A DNA stretch of 64,000 nt from positions 248,001-312,000 of the forward strand of contig NZ_CP072943.1 of assembly GCF_018069705.1 (NCBI RefSeq), in the 5' to 3' direction. The position numbers and the translations under genes were made by a program. Position 1 is the first letter of the stretch. The number at the start of each line of letters is the position of its first letter. Below are positions 51,703 to 61,970 of this stretch, one piece after another. Source of the DNA: Aminithiophilus ramosus (GTDB lineage Bacteria > Synergistota > Synergistia > Synergistales > Aminithiophilaceae). The notes below the pieces were generated by a model. It searched no databases and was not told the origin of the DNA. It saw only the letters and a list, made by a program, of their open reading frames with translations.

Positions 51703-52626
51703 ATGTCGGCAGCAACGTTTCCGTCAGGCCCTTCCCGGATCTCCGTCGCGATCGGAGCCCTTTTTCTCCTCCTGGCGGCGGGAGCGGCCTTCGCCTTTCC
51801 CCTGGCCTTTTCCCGGGGAGACGCCATCTTCTTTGTCGGAGCCGAGGGGGAGAAGCCCCGCCTCGTGGCACGCGGCTACGACCCGGAGATCTCGCCCGAC
51901 GGTCGTCTCGTCGCCTTCACCCTCTACAGCGAACAGGGGGACCGGCAGATCGCCGTCGTCGACGCAACATCGAAGGAGCGGAGGCTCTTCCCCTCCGTTC
52001 CCGGCAAAAACAGCTATGGACCCCGCTGGTCGCCCGACGGACGGGCGCTCCTGTTCAGCCACTGGGACGAAAAGGAATCCGAATGGTTCCTGGCCCTCCT
52101 CCTGCTCGACGAGGGAACGTTTCGCCTCTTGGGCCCCGAGTGCAAGGGGTTCTACTCCCCCTTCTGGTCCGCCGACGGGAAGTCCGTCTACGGCCAGGAC
52201 CTGGAGAAGCTCTGCCGGATCGACGTCGGAGAGGGGCGCGTCGTCGAAACGCTCGACCTCGCCGCCGTCCTGGGAGAGGCCATGGCCTCCAGCGCCCTTC
52301 ACGTCACCGTCTCTCCCGACGGGACGAAATGGCTCTTCGACGGCGACGTGGAGGATTCGGGCCGTCGCTTCAAAAGCCACGACGGCCTCCTGTCGGCCCT
52401 GTTTCTTCACGTCCCCGCCGAGGGGACGACGCGCCGCCTCGGCGGCGACCTCTGGGCCGCCCATCCGGCCTGGCTCCCCGGCGGCGAGGCTTTCCTCTTC
52501 GCCGGCTACGAGGCTCCCGCCTCCGGGACCGACCAGCCCCTCCCGGCCCTCTATCGCCAGGTCCTCGGCGACGACAGGGCGACGCTCCTTATCGCCGAAG
52601 GAGGGGCCCCGTCGTCGGCCCGATAG
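51703..52626 (+). CDS. Exported TolB-like beta-propeller protein
   Basis: A 307-residue protein with an N-terminal membrane/signal segment (SVAIGALFLLLAAGAAFAFP) and repeated WD40-like PD40 motifs: YDPEISPDGRLVAFTL, YGPRWSPDGRALLFSHWD, YSPFWSADGKSVYGQD, VTVSPDGTKWLFDGD, HPAWLPGGEAFLFAGYE. This is the TolB-type propeller repeat. It lacks TolB's N-terminal domain, so it is not TolB itself; such proteins often bind other envelope proteins. ATG 51703 follows AAGGAGG. Its last bases run close to decayed DNA next to the CRISPR array. Confidence 0.78.
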   Translation: MSAATFPSGPSRISVAIGALFLLLAAGAAFAFPLAFSRGDAIFFVGAEGEKPRLVARGYDPEISPDGRLVAFTLYSEQGDRQIAVVDATSKERRLFPSVPGKNSYGPRWSPDGRALLFSHWDEKESEWFLALLLLDEGTFRLLGPECKGFYSPFWSADGKSVYGQDLEKLCRIDVGEGRVVETLDLAAVLGEAMASSALHVTVSPDGTKWLFDGDVEDSGRRFKSHDGLLSALFLHVPAEGTTRRLGGDLWAAHPAWLPGGEAFLFAGYEAPASGTDQPLPALYRQVLGDDRATLLIAEGGAPSSAR

Positions 52627-52764
52627 GGGAGCGGGCCCGGAACAGCTTGGCCTTGAATCCCGGCGAATAGCTCTTCCCGGCCCTCTTCGTCATGCTTGAT
52701 CTCCCCCCCGAAAAACTGTCTCGTTTTCTGGGGCCACCATACTTCCGCAGGGCGCCCCTTTCGC

Positions 52765-52793
52765 GGGTTCATCCCCACGTGCGTGGGGAACAC
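52765..52793 (-). repeat. Orphan type I-E CRISPR repeat
   Basis: A repeat identical to the array consensus except for the first base (G in place of C), 474 bases away from the main array. It is followed on its right by a phage-like gene fragment in place of a spacer. Confidence 0.9.
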
Positions 52794-53070
52794 TTCAGAC
52801 GGAGCCTTCCCCTCCCGGAGATACGCTTCGAACCCTTCGGCGAATTGCTCGCTCGCTTTCCCCGGCCTGGCCCCAATCGGGGAGCTTGAGCCACTCGGAA
52901 AGGGACGCCAAATCCCCTTTGGCCCTGTCATTCCCCTGCGCCGAGGAGGCAAGATCGTCCAGAAAGACGTGAGCCGTCTCATGCGCGAACGTCGACCGGT
53001 CGGCCTTCTCGAAGAGCTTGATGATCGTTTGTCCTTCCGCAAGATCCGCTTGCCCACGGGTTCCCCCCTA
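52794..53070 (-). pseudogene. Phage-type zincin-domain gene fragment
   Basis: On the minus strand one frame reads EGQTIIKLFEKADRSTFAHE and continues TAHVFLDDLASSAQGND, then SLSEWLKLPDWGQAGE. A shifted frame then gives SEQFAEGFEAYLREGKAPSE and ends exactly at the orphan repeat. HETAH is a metallopeptidase (HExxH) motif. Very similar zincin segments sit near the end of large polyvalent phage or mobile-element proteins, as I recall them. Both ends are missing and the frame is broken, so it is a fragment. Upstream bases 53071-53267 show no further clear match. Confidence 0.55.
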
Positions 53071-53267
53071 GTAGAAACCTGGATTCTCGCTTCGGATATT
53101 GACAAGATCTCTTTGCGTTGGTACTCTCGAGCCAAATCTCCTGATCAGGTGGCCCACGGCTCGCGATTCGCCGACTGCGCTACCCCAACGGGAGATTTTT
53201 TCTGTGTCCAGGTAGCGGAGCTGCGGGACAGTGGCTCCGCTGCTGTCTACGTAGTTCCTCAACGACG

Positions 53268-56200
53268 CGGTTCATCCCCACGTGCGTGGGGAACACCACA
53301 GAGTCAGGGGAGAACGTCACACCCCCGACTGGTTCATCCCCACGTGCGTGGGGAACACACCACCAGACGGGCCTTTCGGCCCGTTTCGACCGGTTCATCC
53401 CCACGTGAGTGGGGAACACGTCACGGTGATGCTCTTGGCGTCCTGGGCTCCCGGTTCATCCCCACGTGCGTGGGGAACACCTCCGCTGGAGACGGACGCC
53501 GTCGAGCTCAAACGGTTCATCCCCACGTGCGTGGGGAACACGGTCGGTCCCTGCCTCCCTCGCGTTGGCGGGTCGGTTCATCCCCACGTGCGTGGGGAAC
53601 ACAGCACAATGCCAGCGAACCATTGGACCAGGTCCGGTTCATCCCCACGTGCGTGGGGAACACCTGCGAGAGGCCCGGCCGGAGATTGTCGAGGCCGGTT
53701 CATCCCCACGTGCGTGGGGAACACGCAAAGGGCGGTGTTGTTTCCCGGCCTACGCTCGGTTCATCCCCACGTGCGTGGGGAACACGCATGACCTTCGGCG
53801 AAATCAAGAACTACCTACGGTTCATCCCCACGTGCGTGGGGAACACACCGTGGTGCGGGAGTACCGGGGGGACGATAGCGGTTCATCCCCACGTGCGTGG
53901 GGAACACCTCGTCGTGGATCTGGGGCGTGACGGCCACCTCGGTTCATCCCCACGTGCGTGGGGAACACGTCTCCTGCCTTCACGCCCCAGTCCTGCATGG
54001 CGGTTCATCCCCACGTGCGTGGGGAACACAATGGCTAGAAGCTAATAAAAAAGCAAGCCGAGGTTCATCCCCACGTGCGTGGGGAACACCAGGTCCGCTC
54101 CGACGCGGATAGCGCCCTTTCGGGTTCATCCCCACGTGCGTGGGGAACACGGGTTCCGCTCGTATCCGGCGCTGTCTGCATTTGGTTCATCCCCACGTGC
54201 GTGGGGAACACGCCGGTGTCAGGTACAACCCAGGCGCGACCAACGGTTCATCCCCACGTGCGTGGGGAACACGGGTGGGAGCGGGTAATCCCGGCCCCAG
54301 AGCTCGGTTCATCCCCACGTGCGTGGGGAACACGCCGTCCGGCGCAACGTCGCCCGGGCCCAGGTCGGTTCATCCCCACGTGCGTGGGGAACACCGCACC
54401 GTGACGATTTTCGAGGACGCGGACGACAGGTTCATCCCCACGTGCGTGGGGAACACCCTGAATCGGCGTTGAGGGTGAGCCAGGTGTACGGTTCATCCCC
54501 ACGTGCGTGGGGAACACGTACGTCCAACGTCGACGAGTTAGTGTCTATCCGGTTCATCCCCACGTGCGTGGGGAACACAATCCGGTGGGCACGGCCGGCG
54601 GCGTCACGTCCGGTTCATCCCCACGTGCGTGGGGAACACCCGTACGGGGCCGGTCGTCGCGGCGGGGAGCGTGGTTCATCCCCACGTGCGTGGGGAACAC
54701 GCCGATGAGCAGGAGCATGGCCTGTTTGATCGCGGTTCATCCCCACGTGCGTGGGGAACACTCTGACACCTCGTTCTTCCGCCACTTGGCATTCGGTTCA
54801 TCCCCACGTGCGTGGGGAACACGCTTTAGAAAGAAGTTGCAAGCTGGCAGAGGACGGTTCATCCCCACGTGCGTGGGGAACACCGTCAACGTCATCAGAG
54901 TCGGGGGCGTGACGTTCGGTTCATCCCCACGTGCGTGGGGAACACCTGTTTGGCTAGTAGCCCGCGGGGCAAAGATACGGTTCATCCCCACGTGCGTGGG
55001 GAACACCATCCACCCGCTGCGGATGGCGACTTCGTATGCGGTTCATCCCCACGTGCGTGGGGAACACGGGCTAATCGTCGCCCTCAATTTCGTCCTGGTC
55101 GGTTCATCCCCACGTGCGTGGGGAACACCTCCCCGCAGGGAGTTTCGGGGCGTAAAAGCCCGGTTCATCCCCACGTGCGTGGGGAACACTAGAGTACAAA
55201 AATGGATAAAACCAAAACAGGCGGTTCATCCCCACGTGCGTGGGGAACACTGACAACGAGATCCGTAATCGTAGAGACGAGACGGTTCATCCCCACGTGC
55301 GTGGGGAACACTGAGGAACCTCTTAAAGACCGGATGGCTGGATCGGTTCATCCCCACGTGCGTGGGGAACACACAGGCAGGTGATGGGCGCGATAGGGTT
55401 CGGGCGGTTCATCCCCACGTGCGTGGGGAACACGATCATGCCGCAGACTTCCTCGTCTTCGGCAACGGTTCATCCCCACGTGCGTGGGGAACACGGTTTG
55501 TGCAAACCCAAAACCCCTAATCACACCGGTTCATCCCCACGTGCGTGGGGAACACCCGAGGGCGCGTACGGCGATCGCAGAGATCGCCGGTTCATCCCCA
55601 CGTGCGTGGGGAACACGCCCTGAAACGGGGACAATTGAAGTTCGAACTCGGTTCATCCCCACGTGCGTGGGGAACACCGCCAATAATGCACGTCCGCGAG
55701 TGACCTTATCGGTTCATCCCCACGTGCGTGGGGAACACGGTTTGTGCAAACCCAAAACCCCTAATCACACCGGTTCATCCCCACGTGCGTGGGGAACACT
55801 TTCAAGGCGCCCCTTTCGTCATTTATTATTTCGGTTCATCCCCACGTGCGTGGGGAACACTGCTTGGAAATCCACTATCTAGATGGAGATAACGGTTCAT
55901 CCCCACGTGCGTGGGGAACACGAAAAACCAACCACCATCGTCATCATCATCGTCGGTTCATCCCCACGTGCGTGGGGAACACAGGATTTAGGCGGAGAGG
56001 GGCCACGACGGCCCCGGTTCATCCCCACGTGCGTGGGGAACACGCCCATGGGTGCGTGTCCGGGGACGGTCTCCCCGGTTCATCCCCACGTGCGTGGGGA
56101 ACACTACAGATGTGGCAAGATAGAGTTATGCGCGGACGGTTCATCCCCACGTGCGTGGGGAACACCCGCCTCCCTCCTCTCTGTGGGCCTCGCGGCCCGG

Positions 56201-59200
56201 TTCATCCCCACGTGCGTGGGGAACACAAATCCTCCAAATCGACGATGAGATCCATAATCGGTTCATCCCCACGTGCGTGGGGAACACTGTTGCAACCGTT
56301 CGGGTCGAAGGCAGTCCATCGGTTCATCCCCACGTGCGTGGGGAACACTGTTGCAACCGTTCGGGTCGAAGGCAGTCCATCGGTTCATCCCCACGTGCGT
56401 GGGGAACACCTTCCATGCCGTATTCCTCCTGTCAAATGGCATTGGTTCATCCCCACGTGCGTGGGGAACACACGATCGCGTACCAAGAAGCCCTCGCCCA
56501 CCTCGGTTCATCCCCACGTGCGTGGGGAACACTCTGTGCCAGCTGGATTGCGGCCACGACGTGACGGTTCATCCCCACGTGCGTGGGGAACACCGCTACC
56601 GTCGCTTGCTCCGCGCTGCCAGGCGCGGTTCATCCCCACGTGCGTGGGGAACACCGTCGGCGTCCGCTCCGACGAATCTCTTAACCGGGTTCATCCCCAC
56701 GTGCGTGGGGAACACGTTCTGCGATCGAGGAAGCCGGAGGCCAAGGCCGGTTCATCCCCACGTGCGTGGGGAACACTCTACTACCTCACTCCCGGCGGAG
56801 AGATTGCCCGGTTCATCCCCACGTGCGTGGGGAACACGCACAACCAACCAACCCGCACTATACTAATGCCGGTTCATCCCCACGTGCGTGGGGAACACCA
56901 CGACCGATCCGTTCATGAAGGAAGAAAGAACGGTTCATCCCCACGTGCGTGGGGAACACTCCGGGGACTATCTCCGCACGGCGAGCCTTGACGGTTCATC
57001 CCCACGTGCGTGGGGAACACGGCAATCTCGCCGTCGACGACCAGGGCGATTTCGGTTCATCCCCACGTGCGTGGGGAACACGCCCTGGGCGTCGGGAGGC
57101 AGCGACTGGAAGACGGTTCATCCCCACGTGCGTGGGGAACACCACGCGATATGAGGAGATGTCGAAAAAGGGCGCGGTTCATCCCCACGTGCGTGGGGAA
57201 CACGCCCCCCAGTTGGTGGACGACACCACGGAGGTCGGTTCATCCCCACGTGCGTGGGGAACACTGGGAAAGGGAGGACGCGGCAGCCCCGGAGTACGGT
57301 TCATCCCCACGTGCGTGGGGAACACTCTCTCTGGATGCCCTTTGGGGCGTCCAGGTGCGGTTCATCCCCACGTGCGTGGGGAACACGTCACTGTCAACCT
57401 GATAATGTTGGACATTTTTGGTTCATCCCCACGTGCGTGGGGAACACACGAGTTCATCTCCGCCCTGCGCCATATACACCGGTTCATCCCCACGTGCGTG
57501 GGGAACACGGTAGCCAGGGCGCTTGAGGATATCTGTTTATCGGTTCATCCCCACGTGCGTGGGGAACACGGTGGGGGGCGAAGGCTCAGGTACTGGCGGA
57601 ACGGTTCATCCCCACGTGCGTGGGGAACACCATCTCCGCCTATCCCACGAGTCGCAAGAAGCCGGTTCATCCCCACGTGCGTGGGGAACACAGGCCGCCA
57701 CTGACGAGACCAAGAAGGGGGAACGGTTCATCCCCACGTGCGTGGGGAACACGGCTCTGGCTGGGCAGATCACGACGCTTGTTTCGGTTCATCCCCACGT
57801 GCGTGGGGAACACACCCGATGATCAACAAAAAGGCCATTAAATTACGGTTCATCCCCACGTGCGTGGGGAACACCCCGCCGAGCGCATCCACCTCTATCG
57901 TTGTCGCGGTTCATCCCCACGTGCGTGGGGAACACCGTCGTTCAAGGGCTATTTCGACGACCTGGCACGGTTCATCCCCACGTGCGTGGGGAACACGCGA
58001 TACGGGCGTCCACGTCGGAGAGAGATGCCGGTTCATCCCCACGTGCGTGGGGAACACCGCATCCGTTATCCGTTTGCCGATTTCGGATACGGTTCATCCC
58101 CACGTGCGTGGGGAACACGCGCTGGCCGCCCACAGAAACAACGCGACGGACGGTTCATCCCCACGTGCGTGGGGAACACCCAAGGAGGAAACGGGAAGCG
58201 GGATCAGGTCGCGGTTCATCCCCACGTGCGTGGGGAACACTCCGCTCGTCGCACACGGGAATCGGCGCGTAGCGGTTCATCCCCACGTGCGTGGGGAACA
58301 CTCGCCTTTTGTGTGCGTCAGACGGGCGATGAACGGTTCATCCCCACGTGCGTGGGGAACACGAGTGGCGCGAGTACTGGGCCACTCATGAGCGCGGTTC
58401 ATCCCCACGTGCGTGGGGAACACTCGAACGTTTTCCTGTCCCTGAACTCCTCCCGCGGTTCATCCCCACGTGCGTGGGGAACACTACAGTCTTCCTTACA
58501 CGAGCAAACGCTGTTTCGGTTCATCCCCACGTGCGTGGGGAACACGTCCGTGTCGCCGACTGCCGGATGATCGAAGCCGGTTCATCCCCACGTGCGTGGG
58601 GAACACGTGATGTCGGCCCCGAAGAAATACGTGATTTTCGGTTCATCCCCACGTGCGTGGGGAACACCTATCTCCAGCGAGACGGCAGCAACGTGGTGGA
58701 GGTTCATCCCCACGTGCGTGGGGAACACGGACGACCAAGAAGATCATCACGGCAGAGTCTCGGTTCATCCCCACGTGCGTGGGGAACACTATTCCGGCCT
58801 CGATCTTCGTCTCATAGTCAACGGTTCATCCCCACGTGCGTGGGGAACACGTCCGAACAGATCGCCAAACGCAAGCAATGATCGGTTCATCCCCACGTGC
58901 GTGGGGAACACGGACAATATCGCATGGGGCGAGCGGGTCCAGGCGGTTCATCCCCACGTGCGTGGGGAACACGCCCTCCGCCTGGCCGAGATGGCCGGGC
59001 AGAACGGTTCATCCCCACGTGCGTGGGGAACACTTTTTGCGAGCGTCCGCCTGGTTCAGAATGTCCGGTTCATCCCCACGTGCGTGGGGAACACGGAACG
59101 ACCGGAAGCAACAAAACATATTGCGCCGGTTCATCCCCACGTGCGTGGGGAACACCCGTCGGCGTGTACGCGCTTGGGTTCTGCCAGCGGTTCATCCCCA

Positions 59201-59521
59201 CGTGCGTGGGGAACACCCGCCATCGGCGAAAAGGCCGGAATCGAAGGGCGGTTCATCCCCACGTGCGTGGGGAACACGGCTATTCCTCCCAGCCATGGAA
59301 TGCCGACACCGGTTCATCCCCACGTGCGTGGGGAACACCTCGACCGCCGAAGCACGATTACGTAGCCATACGGTTCATCCCCACGTGCGTGGGGAACACA
59401 GGCGGCTAAGGCTCTGCGGGACGAGGGACGGCGGTTCATCCCCACGTGCGTGGGGAACACGCTAAAAAAGGTGTCGTCAAGCGCTAAAATGACGGTTCAT
59501 CCCCACGTGCGTGGGGAACAC
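53268..59521 (-). CRISPR. Type I-E CRISPR array, about 103 repeats
   Basis: The 29-base repeat CGGTTCATCCCCACGTG-CGTGGGGAACAC (written with a break) recurs with a 61-base period and mostly 32-base spacers. The 6,225 bases between first and last repeat starts equal 102 units plus three bases, so about 103 repeats and 102 spacers. The crRNA-sense repeat is on the minus strand (GTGTTCCCC at its 5' end), so the leader end faces the cas genes at 59522. One variant repeat (C to A at 53408) is third from the far end, as expected for the old end. Two spacers occur twice (55495 and 55739; 56288 and 56349). Confidence 0.98.
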
Positions 59522-59548
59522 CCTCTTTCCCTGAGTAAAGGGGTATCG

Positions 59549-60766
59549 TCAACGCGGGTCGTCTGTTTCGGCGGTCGAGGGTTCTTTCGGGGTGTAGCGG
59601 CTCAGCAGGAGGCCGCAGCAATCGACAGGTTCCCGACGATTCGTCCCTAAAGAAAGGAACTCGAAACCGCTTTCCGTCGGAGCGCTCCAGACCATGACAA
59701 CATTGCCTCCCCCCAGCCCGGAAGAGACGTTCTCCCATATGAATTCCCTGATGCGCCTTGAGAAATCGCCCACGTAGACTCCCGTTCGGATCTCCAGAAG
59801 CCAGACGGCCAAGCGGCCCCGAAGGCGATCGGGAATGTTCTCAGCAACGATGACCAATGTCGCCAATTCCCTCGTCCTCCATGAAGGCGGGTTCCAGTGC
59901 GTCTTCGGGGGCCTCAGGCACGGGGAGCCCCCCGCGGCCAGAATCTCTTCGATGGCCGGTATGACCTTCTTGAGAAGTTTCGTCTGCCGGAAGGCGTCTC
60001 GGCAGGCCCTTCGCACGTCACCTTCCGGGTCTTGGGGGCGCTTGGCGGCGATCTGAAAGGCGACGGGAACGACGGACTCGAATTTGAAGATGTCGGCGAT
60101 GTCGAAGACGAACGATCTCGGTTTGCCGGTGTGGACGAAGCCGATGGCGGGCGAATAGCCCGCCGCCAGGACGGCAGCCTCGCAAACGCCGTAGAGACAG
60201 GCTGTGGCCGAGCTGAGACAGCGGTTCGTCTCGTCCGCCGCCGAGGCGTTACGGGGGTCGTAGCGCCGACCGTCCCAACGAACGCCGTAACGCTTGGCCA
60301 GCTGCTGGTAGAGGGTTTTGACCCGGGCTCCCTCGATTCCGCGCAGCTGCTCGATGGAATGGTTGGGATTGCAGGGTCGTCCGAAGCGGAGTTCATACAT
60401 CTTCCGGGCCACTTTCAGGCGGGCGTCGTTCTCCAGGGCCAGAGAGGCCTGATAAAGCAGGCGATCGGACCGGGCTCCTCCGGGCTGGCCCGCGCCGTAG
60501 AGGCGGACGCCGGCCTCTCCGACCCACAGCAGCAGGGTCCCGACACGTGCGGCCAAGGCGACGGCGGCATGGGAGATTCGCGATCCGGGTTCGAGCATGA
60601 TGCAGCAGATCCCTCCGACGGGGATATGGGTACGGATGCCCTTCTCGTCGACGACGACAAAGGTGCCGTCCAGAACGTCGATCAGCCCGCGCTCGACGAA
60701 GGCCAGGCTGGCCCGGTCCTTGATGGGGATCGGGGAGAGTTTGGGCAGAGGCTGCCGCTGTATCAT
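59549..60766 (-). CDS. cas1-cas2: Cas1-Cas2 fusion (type I-E adaptation)
   Basis: A 405-residue protein. Residues ~1-290 are Cas1e, with catalytic residues in RGIEGARVK (Glu), GFVHTGKPRS (His) and FVFDIADIFK (two Asp). Residues ~303-405 are Cas2e: TLVIVAENIPDRLRGRLAVW, TGVYVGDFSRRIREFIW, NVVMVWSAPTESGFEF, NRREPVDCCGLLL. No stop separates them. An in-frame TTG at 59866 (residue 301) has GGAGG nine bases upstream, so free Cas2 could also be made. ATG 60766 overlaps the cas6e stop. It integrates new spacers. Only 27 bases separate its stop from the array. Confidence 0.92.
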   Translation of the reverse strand: MIQRQPLPKLSPIPIKDRASLAFVERGLIDVLDGTFVVVDEKGIRTHIPVGGICCIMLEPGSRISHAAVALAARVGTLLLWVGEAGVRLYGAGQPGGARSDRLLYQASLALENDARLKVARKMYELRFGRPCNPNHSIEQLRGIEGARVKTLYQQLAKRYGVRWDGRRYDPRNASAADETNRCLSSATACLYGVCEAAVLAAGYSPAIGFVHTGKPRSFVFDIADIFKFESVVPVAFQIAAKRPQDPEGDVRRACRDAFRQTKLLKKVIPAIEEILAAGGSPCLRPPKTHWNPPSWRTRELATLVIVAENIPDRLRGRLAVWLLEIRTGVYVGDFSRRIREFIWENVSSGLGGGNVVMVWSAPTESGFEFLSLGTNRREPVDCCGLLLSRYTPKEPSTAETDDPR

Positions 60767-61320
60767 GGTCTTCCCAGAAGAAGGAGGCCGCAGCCGAAGG
60801 CTTTGGCCGGACCGATCCCCTGCTTCATGAGAAGGAGCAGAGCCTCCGGATCTCGGGGAAAGAGCAGACCTTCGTAGTCGACACTGACGATTTTACCCGG
60901 GATTCCCTCTTTCCTGAAGTGCATTTCTTCCCGGTGGCGTATCGTCACCTTTTCCAAAGTGCAGATGCCCCCCATTTTGCGGGTCAGCCAGTCGAAGAGG
61001 CTTTCCTCCCCGACGAGAGGGACGCGGCACCGGGCCTGAGAGAGCCGTTTGATCGGGTTGGCCCTCAAAGAGAAGGCGTAGGGAGAAGAGGTGAGGCGGA
61101 TGTCGAAAGGGCTCGCCCGAAGGAGAGCGTTTCCTTCCGTCTCAAGGGGTTCGCTGTCGGAAAGCATGATGACGGAGAGGGCCTTGCCGTCGCTTTCTGA
61201 GCGGAAAAGGAAGGGGCGGCGTTTTACCTCCTCTCCGGGAAAGGCCTTCCAGAGAAGGCGGTGAAGGGCGTAGGGATTTTTGCCCAGAGATGACGGGAAC
61301 TGCCATTTACTGATGAACAT
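60763..61320 (-). CDS. cas6e: Cas6e CRISPR RNA endoribonuclease
   Basis: A 185-residue RAMP protein that cuts the repeat hairpin to release crRNA. The N-terminus FISKWQFPSSLGKNPYALHR carries the His of the family's catalytic position, and the C-terminus has the glycine-rich loop GIGPAKAFGCGLLLL. ATG 61320 lies inside the end of cas5e (14-base overlap). The protein is a little shorter than the ~200 residues of E. coli Cas6e. Confidence 0.93.
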   Translation of the reverse strand: MFISKWQFPSSLGKNPYALHRLLWKAFPGEEVKRRPFLFRSESDGKALSVIMLSDSEPLETEGNALLRASPFDIRLTSSPYAFSLRANPIKRLSQARCRVPLVGEESLFDWLTRKMGGICTLEKVTIRHREEMHFRKEGIPGKIVSVDYEGLLFPRDPEALLLLMKQGIGPAKAFGCGLLLLGRP

Positions 61321-61966
61321 GGCCCGCATCCTCCTCGGCGGCGTAGACGAAAAGGCGTCGGGTCTCGAAATGGCGGCTGCCGGCGACGGGCAGGTCGCGG
61401 ATGCGCATGACGACCGCATCCCGTGCGGGCTTCTCCTCGCTGTAAACGGTTCCCGAGCCGGGAACGACGGCGCGTAGGGCCTCGTCGAAGGAGGAGGCGA
61501 GGAGGTCGGCCTCGAAGAGGGGGCGCCCCAGGGGGCAGCTTCTTCTGCCCAGGTAGGGCGTCAGTTCGGGTCGGCGGAGAGCCTCTCCGAGGCGATCCAG
61601 ATCATAGGCGGCCTTTTCGCTCTGCGAGAGGGCGAGGGTGAAGGAAGCGTCTTCAAGGTATTCCCGGCGGGTAATTTCCGTTTCCTTGGGATCGCTCTTT
61701 ACGGTACGAACGTTCTGGACGGTATGGAAATCCACCATCCGCGTCGCCGGGTAGGGAGATTGGTCGCGTCGGACGGCATAGGAGTAGGAGCGGTCCAGGT
61801 CTGCGAGGGCCTCCTTTTCGTGGCGTCTCAGGCCGAGGCAGGCACCGAGGAGCCCCGTGACCCCCGATCGGGTGGGGAAGAGTTCCGTCGGCCTGTAGGT
61901 CTCGAAGGTATGACCACCCCAGGCCTGGAAGAGCCCCTGGAGCTTGAGGATCAGGTAGCGTGCCAC
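61307..61966 (-). CDS. cas5e: Cas5e Cascade subunit
   Basis: A 219-residue RAMP protein capping the 5' handle of the crRNA in Cascade. The N-terminus YLILKLQGLFQAWGGHTFET and the TRSGVTGLLGACLGLRR motif are diagnostic, with GRRSCPLGRPLFEADLLASS later. It follows cas7e by four bases and overlaps cas6e. Confidence 0.95.
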   Translation of the reverse strand: MARYLILKLQGLFQAWGGHTFETYRPTELFPTRSGVTGLLGACLGLRRHEKEALADLDRSYSYAVRRDQSPYPATRMVDFHTVQNVRTVKSDPKETEITRREYLEDASFTLALSQSEKAAYDLDRLGEALRRPELTPYLGRRSCPLGRPLFEADLLASSFDEALRAVVPGSGTVYSEEKPARDAVVMRIRDLPVAGSRHFETRRLFVYAAEEDAGHVHQ

Positions 61967-61970
61967 GATC

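Noticed and set aside
52627-52764. Possible 5' end of an IS3-type orfA on the minus strand (MTKRAGKSYSPGFKAKL)
   Set aside because: Only about 20 residues resemble the family and it runs into the TolB-like gene; too little to call.
53282-59465. Dozens of overlapping open frames reading HPHVRGEH or SSPRAWGT repeatedly
   Set aside because: They are translations of the CRISPR repeat in three frames (61-base period), not proteins.
53268-59521. Self-targeting spacers within this window
   Set aside because: No obvious match was noticed, but I could not compare all spacers with both strands exhaustively, so nothing is claimed.
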